From Cryptomeria japonica (lineage: Eukaryota > Streptophyta > Pinopsida > Cupressales > Cupressaceae): a DNA stretch of 64,000 nt. The notes below the pieces were generated by a model. It did not search any database. It was not told the DNA's origin and saw only the letters and a list, made by a program, of their open reading frames with translations. Shown piece after piece: positions 60,273-64,000 of the stretch. How positions within the stretch are numbered: position 1 is the stretch's first letter; each line of letters opens with the position of its first letter. The DNA is taken from positions 576,958,752-577,022,751 of the forward strand of contig NC_081405.1 of NCBI RefSeq assembly GCF_030272615.1, given 5' to 3'. Made by a program: the position numbers and the translations under genes.

Positions 60273-60800
60273 CCTAGTCTGCCTATGAGAGCTGCTTCGC
60301 TGAGTAAATAATTGAGAGGATCAATTATTTCTACTAGCTTTATTTTGTGAGCTAGCATGTAATGTTGGAACTTTTGAGAAGCGAAGACTACAACTAAGAA
60401 ATACTTTTCAATAAATATGTAATTGAGCTCATAGCCATTTAATGTTTTGCTGATGTAATATACAGCTCGCTCCTTGCCTTCTTGATCTTCTTGTGCTAAT
60501 AGTGCCCCTAATTATATTTGTTGTTGATATGTAGAGAATAAGCAGCTTTCCTACTATTGGTGGTACCAGAATTGGTGGGTTCATTAAATATTGCTTGATT
60601 TGATAGAACAATTCTAGACACTTGGCTTCTCATATGAATGGTATATTCTTATGTAGCAAATTATTGAATGATAGAATTTTATCTACTATTTGTGCGATGA
60701 ATCCCCTAATTGACTGGAGTCATCCTTGTAGAGATCTGAGTTGGCTAATGTTCTTGGGAGGTGGCCATTCCATGATGGCCTATACCTTCACTGGATCTAC
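60273..60800 (-). pseudogene. Gypsy RNase H (truncated)
   Basis: Minus frames give FYQIKQYLMNPPILVPP, KLLILYIS, then YYI-type and ALIGRL-type segments of Gypsy RNase H with stops and frameshifts. It ends abruptly at the LARD junction in the middle of the domain. No integrase follows to the left. Confidence 0.8.
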
Positions 60801-60801
60801 T

Positions 60802-61563
60802 TCAATGGAATTTCTCCAATCTTTCAAATATTTTCTCTAATATGCCCAGATGTTCAGCCCAGGTAAATGACTTAGCTAGTAAATCATCCACATAGTCCTC
60901 CATGAAGGTATGCATCATATCATGAAAGATTGTCATCTTTTCTCTCTGATAAGTTGCCCCAACATTCTTTAAGCCAAAAGGCATTACATTCCAACAATAT
61001 GTTCCCCAAGGATAGGTGAACATTATTTTATCTTGAACCTCTGGAGCTATCTTGATTTGATTATAGCCAGAAAAACCATCCATTAATGATAGCATTGCAT
61101 GGCCTACTGTGAGGTCTACAATTATGTCGATGCTGAGGAAAGGAAAGTCATCCTTTGGACAGTATTTGTTAACATCCCTAAAATCTGTGCATAGCTTGAT
61201 GCTTCCATCTAGTTTTGAAACTGGCACAATGTTTCAAATCCATTCAGCATAGTCTATAGGTTGAATAAATCCAACGTCTAATAACTTCTTTAGTTCAGTT
61301 TTGACCATTAGTGCTACATGCAGATTCATCTTTCTCAATCTTTTCTTGACTGGCTTAGTTCCTAGAATAATAGATAAATGATGCATGATTAAGTGTGGAT
61401 CAATCTCGGGTATATCTGCATAGGACAAAGAAAAATTGATTGTCTTTTCTTTGAAGAATTTGATAAACTCTGGTTTTTCTTCATTTGTCAGTGATTCTGC
61501 TAGATGTATTTTCTTAGTTGTTTCTTCTGTACCAATGTTGATTGATTGAGTGGGCTCAATCAA
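60802..61563 (-). pseudogene. Gypsy reverse transcriptase
   Basis: Two frames in register, separated by one TGA (61228-61230). 61234-61563 has KPVKKRLRKMNLHVALMVK and LKKLLDVGFIQPIDYAEWI. 60802-61227 has MPVSKLDGSIKLCTDFRDVN, KYCPKDDFPFLSID, LMDGFSGYNQIKIAPE, TYCWNVMPFGLKNVGATYQR and the catalytic MEDYVDDLLAKS. Removing the one stop would give an uninterrupted RT core, so decay is moderate. It copies element RNA into DNA. Confidence 0.92.
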
Positions 61564-63177
61564 TATGGGCGATCTCTCCTGATAGTGTTCAGGATGAGTG
61601 TCAAGTCTCCCATCTTAGGTTCCTTAAAAAGGTTTTCACCCTCAGATGCATCCTTTATTTTGACATTTTTGTGATCTAGTACTGCCATTGATTGGTTTTC
61701 ACCATTAGATCCTTTATTTCTTTCATTTTTGTGACTGAGAGCCTTGAAACCCTCCTGATTGCAAATATTGCTATTTTTTTTGCTGGTAGAGTCTTTTTCC
61801 GGGTTGACAGTTCACAAGTAATGGATAATGGATTCATCATCTAGAAATATGGGTAAGTCATGGTGTTCAAGCTCATCCCAGTCTATGAGATCAGGAAATA
61901 CGAGTGGTAAAGAGTCATTGGGTGGGTCAAGGTCAGCTGTGGTAAGTGTCATGATAAAGGAATCTTTAATGTTATCTGGGATATTGGATAAGTTAATGAT
62001 ATTTTCGAGGCCTTTGATGGTATCATCTTCTGTGTAGACTTACCTGTAATGTCGTTGCTCATTTTCTTTGGCTACATAGATATGTTGTGGACCAAATTCA
62101 AGTATTCTAAACTTTGTGCCTTGTCCTTCTTGAGAAAGGGGTGAAAAGAGATCCCTGATAATTGATACCAGTCTGATAGTTTTCTCTGATTCTGTATCAG
62201 AACCTGCTTGTACTCTTTGCATTTTTTCATATACTATCTCTCCTTGGGGAATAGTGATTTCTTTAGGGGGTGATTCTGCCTTGTTTGGAATAGGTTCTTG
62301 AACGTGGTATACTTCTGCATAAGATGCTTCTTCTCCTTGAATGGCCAACTCCTCTTGTTGTTTCTCTTTTTTGTGGTGTTCTCGCTCTTTCCTGATTGTT
62401 TTTGTTGATTCATGTAGTGCCTCCTTCCATGAGTCCTCCTTGTATTTATTCTTTTCTTTCCACTGAGGTCTTTTATATTTGTTCTTATTTTGGCTTGGGG
62501 ATAGTTTGTGTCCATAGCCTTATCTCGTTTTGTCCCTAGAAAACTGTGAAGGAGGGTCCAATGGTTTTGTAATGTCTTCTTGATGTTTTCCAATAGGCCC
62601 TTTGCCATTGTATCCCATCCATTAGATGATCAGGAATCCCTTTCCATACTATTGCATCGATATAGCTACCTCCATAGTAGTAGCTCTGACTTCTTTCTCA
62701 TCCTTGTATAGCTAGCTAAGGATGTCCTCTTCCGATCCATGTGCTAGTGTGCTTAATTGGATAAATTTGCCATCAAACATGGTGATGGGCTGTGTTGCTT
62801 GATGTGTTGATGTAGAAGGTTGTCCATGAGATTTTGGTGATGTTGGTAAGTTGGTTAGACACATAGGTTCAAAAGAGTATTCTCTCATGCCTTTCTCTTT
62901 AATTTTCATCTTTTGATTGAATCCATGGATAAAGATTTGAGCTTTTCTTTATGATGATCTGATGTTGATGAAGTTTGGGCTTCCCTGTTACGTGGAACCA
63001 AGTTGCCATGGGCTGCCCCCATAGCATTGCAATGTTGAAAGGGGTTATTAACTGCTGATATAGAAATCTCCTGCCCATTATATGGGAATTTGACACACTA
63101 GTGGTAAGTTGACGATACCACTTGCATTTCATGTATCCAAGGACAACCTAATAAAATATTATATGTCAGGTCTATGT
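61564..63177 (-). pseudogene. Gypsy protease-RT linker, degraded
   Basis: Right after the protease the minus translation gives CPWIHEMQVVSSTYH and FPYNGQEISISAVNN, the usual continuation of this Gypsy family, then frames with stops (62712-62909, 62234-62608, 62040-62348). 62040-62348 has PPKEITIPQGEIVYEKMQR and LVSIIRDLFSPLSQEGQG. I do not recognise a separate enzyme. This linker is long, as in large Gypsy polyproteins. Confidence 0.65.
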
Positions 63178-63984
63178 CTAAACTTGGCATATCGTGTCCC
63201 TTTCTATCAGTCCTACCTGAATAAGTAATATTAATGTTCCCTTGGATGATCTTTCTTCATCATCATATGATTTGATGGTGATCTTTTTTTGTGGACCAGT
63301 AGACTGCTCAGAGAAGCCTAATGCATGGAGAAGTTTTAAGGTATAAATATTGAGCCCAACTCCTCCATCTATTAATACTCTTTTAAATCGATGTTTGTAG
63401 ACTAAGACTTCAATGTGAAGAGGAGTATTATGTGGGTGGCTCAATGAGATATTATCATTCTCAAAAAAGGTGAGATTATGAGGCACTATCATATGAGCCA
63501 CCATGGCTTGAAATTTGTCAATATTCAGATCCTGAGGTACATTTGTTTCCAATAGTGCTTGTTCCAGGATGTCTTTATGTTTTGGAAAAAGTTTGAGTAA
63601 CTTGAGTATGGATATTTGAGCGGGGGTTCTATGCATTTGACTTACCAAATCATATTGAGTCTTTGGAATAGTACTTGTTGTTGATGTATGCCCTTTCAAG
63701 ACATATTTTTGAGCTCTACTGGTTACATTGATCGATTCATGTTCGTGTTTGTCTTTGATTTTAATGACATTTACTTGATTGTCATCTGTCGATATATGAT
63801 TGATGGTGTTATTGTATATGTGATTGATGCAAGCTCCTCGTGTATTGTTTGATGATGAAGCTCCCTCTTTGTTGTAATTTGGAAGTGGATTTTTAAAGGC
63901 GTGATGATCATCATTTGTTTTGAGACCATCAACCATTAAATCACCTCTATAAATCATGTCTTGAACAATGTTTTCAAGCCTCAT
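63178..63984 (-). CDS. Gypsy gag C-terminus and aspartic protease (partial polyprotein)
   Basis: An open frame of 268 codons reaching the right edge, so its true start is outside. It has YDLVSQMHRTPAQISILKLL, LFPKHKDILEQALLETNVP, ISLSHPHNTPLHIEVLV and the protease active site RVLIDGGVGLNIYTLKLL (DGG in place of the usual DSG/DTG, common in this group), then TIKSYDDEERSSKGTLILLI. It ends at a stop within the family-conserved CQVLD segment. It belongs to the same minus-strand element as the RT at 60802. Confidence 0.88.
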   Translation of the reverse strand: MRLENIVQDMIYRGDLMVDGLKTNDDHHAFKNPLPNYNKEGASSSNNTRGACINHIYNNTINHISTDDNQVNVIKIKDKHEHESINVTSRAQKYVLKGHTSTTSTIPKTQYDLVSQMHRTPAQISILKLLKLFPKHKDILEQALLETNVPQDLNIDKFQAMVAHMIVPHNLTFFENDNISLSHPHNTPLHIEVLVYKHRFKRVLIDGGVGLNIYTLKLLHALGFSEQSTGPQKKITIKSYDDEERSSKGTLILLIQVGLIERDTICQV

Positions 63985-64000
63985 GCAATCATTTGTTTGA

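Overview
This window reads as nuclear DNA of a seed plant with a large, retrotransposon-filled genome, most plausibly a gymnosperm (conifer or relative). That is inference. It rests on the AT-rich composition, the deep nesting of retroelements, the almost complete absence of intact host genes, and a Gypsy gag-protease-RT of a type I associate with conifers. Nothing bacterial is present: no operons, no ribosome binding sites, no CRISPR. Almost every coding trace is a decayed transposable-element protein carrying stops and frameshifts.

Layout. 1-2513: minus-strand Gypsy piece (leader, tRNA-Lys-like primer site, 1.4-kb LTR). 2514-7870: AT-rich DNA with two decayed repeats that share a terminal motif and a recurring GGTTTT...AACC word. 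7871-10730: a near-perfect hairpin, then two copies of a LINE 3' fragment. 10733-12476: broken gene for an unrecognised coiled-coil protein. 13195-14317 (minus) and 30423-31169 (plus): two diverged copies of an unrecognised gene coding for a helical N-terminus followed by 49-residue Arg/Cys/His-rich repeats. 14996-26330: a three-level nest, in which a PPR pseudogene is split by a Copia element (15213-26112, target duplication CATTC) whose 5' LTR is split by a 6.2-kb LINE (15509-21720). 27071-30169 and 31580-34524: two separate direct duplications. 35688-37850: long (GA)n and TATATG microsatellites.

38399 to the right end appears to be one minus-strand Gypsy element. From right to left it has gag/protease, RT and RNase H (63984-60273), then an antisense plant-mobile-domain (PMD) gene with its own TATA box, start and splice donor (45249-48315), then the polypurine tract and the 3' LTR (44906-38399). 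Two insertions interrupt it. One is a 12-kb LARD-like non-autonomous element with 4.2-kb LTRs (48316-60272); its 3' LTR lacks its last ~115 bp and the Gypsy integrase is missing at the same junction. The other is a CACTA DNA transposon (39300-44409, target duplication AAG), which itself contains a solo LTR (41946-43213, target duplication AGTTC).

Most likely to repay follow-up: the repeat-protein gene pair, the antisense PMD unit inside the Gypsy element with leader repeats shared between both strands, and the complete nesting chronology. I found no defence system, toxin system or other clearly new multi-gene system.
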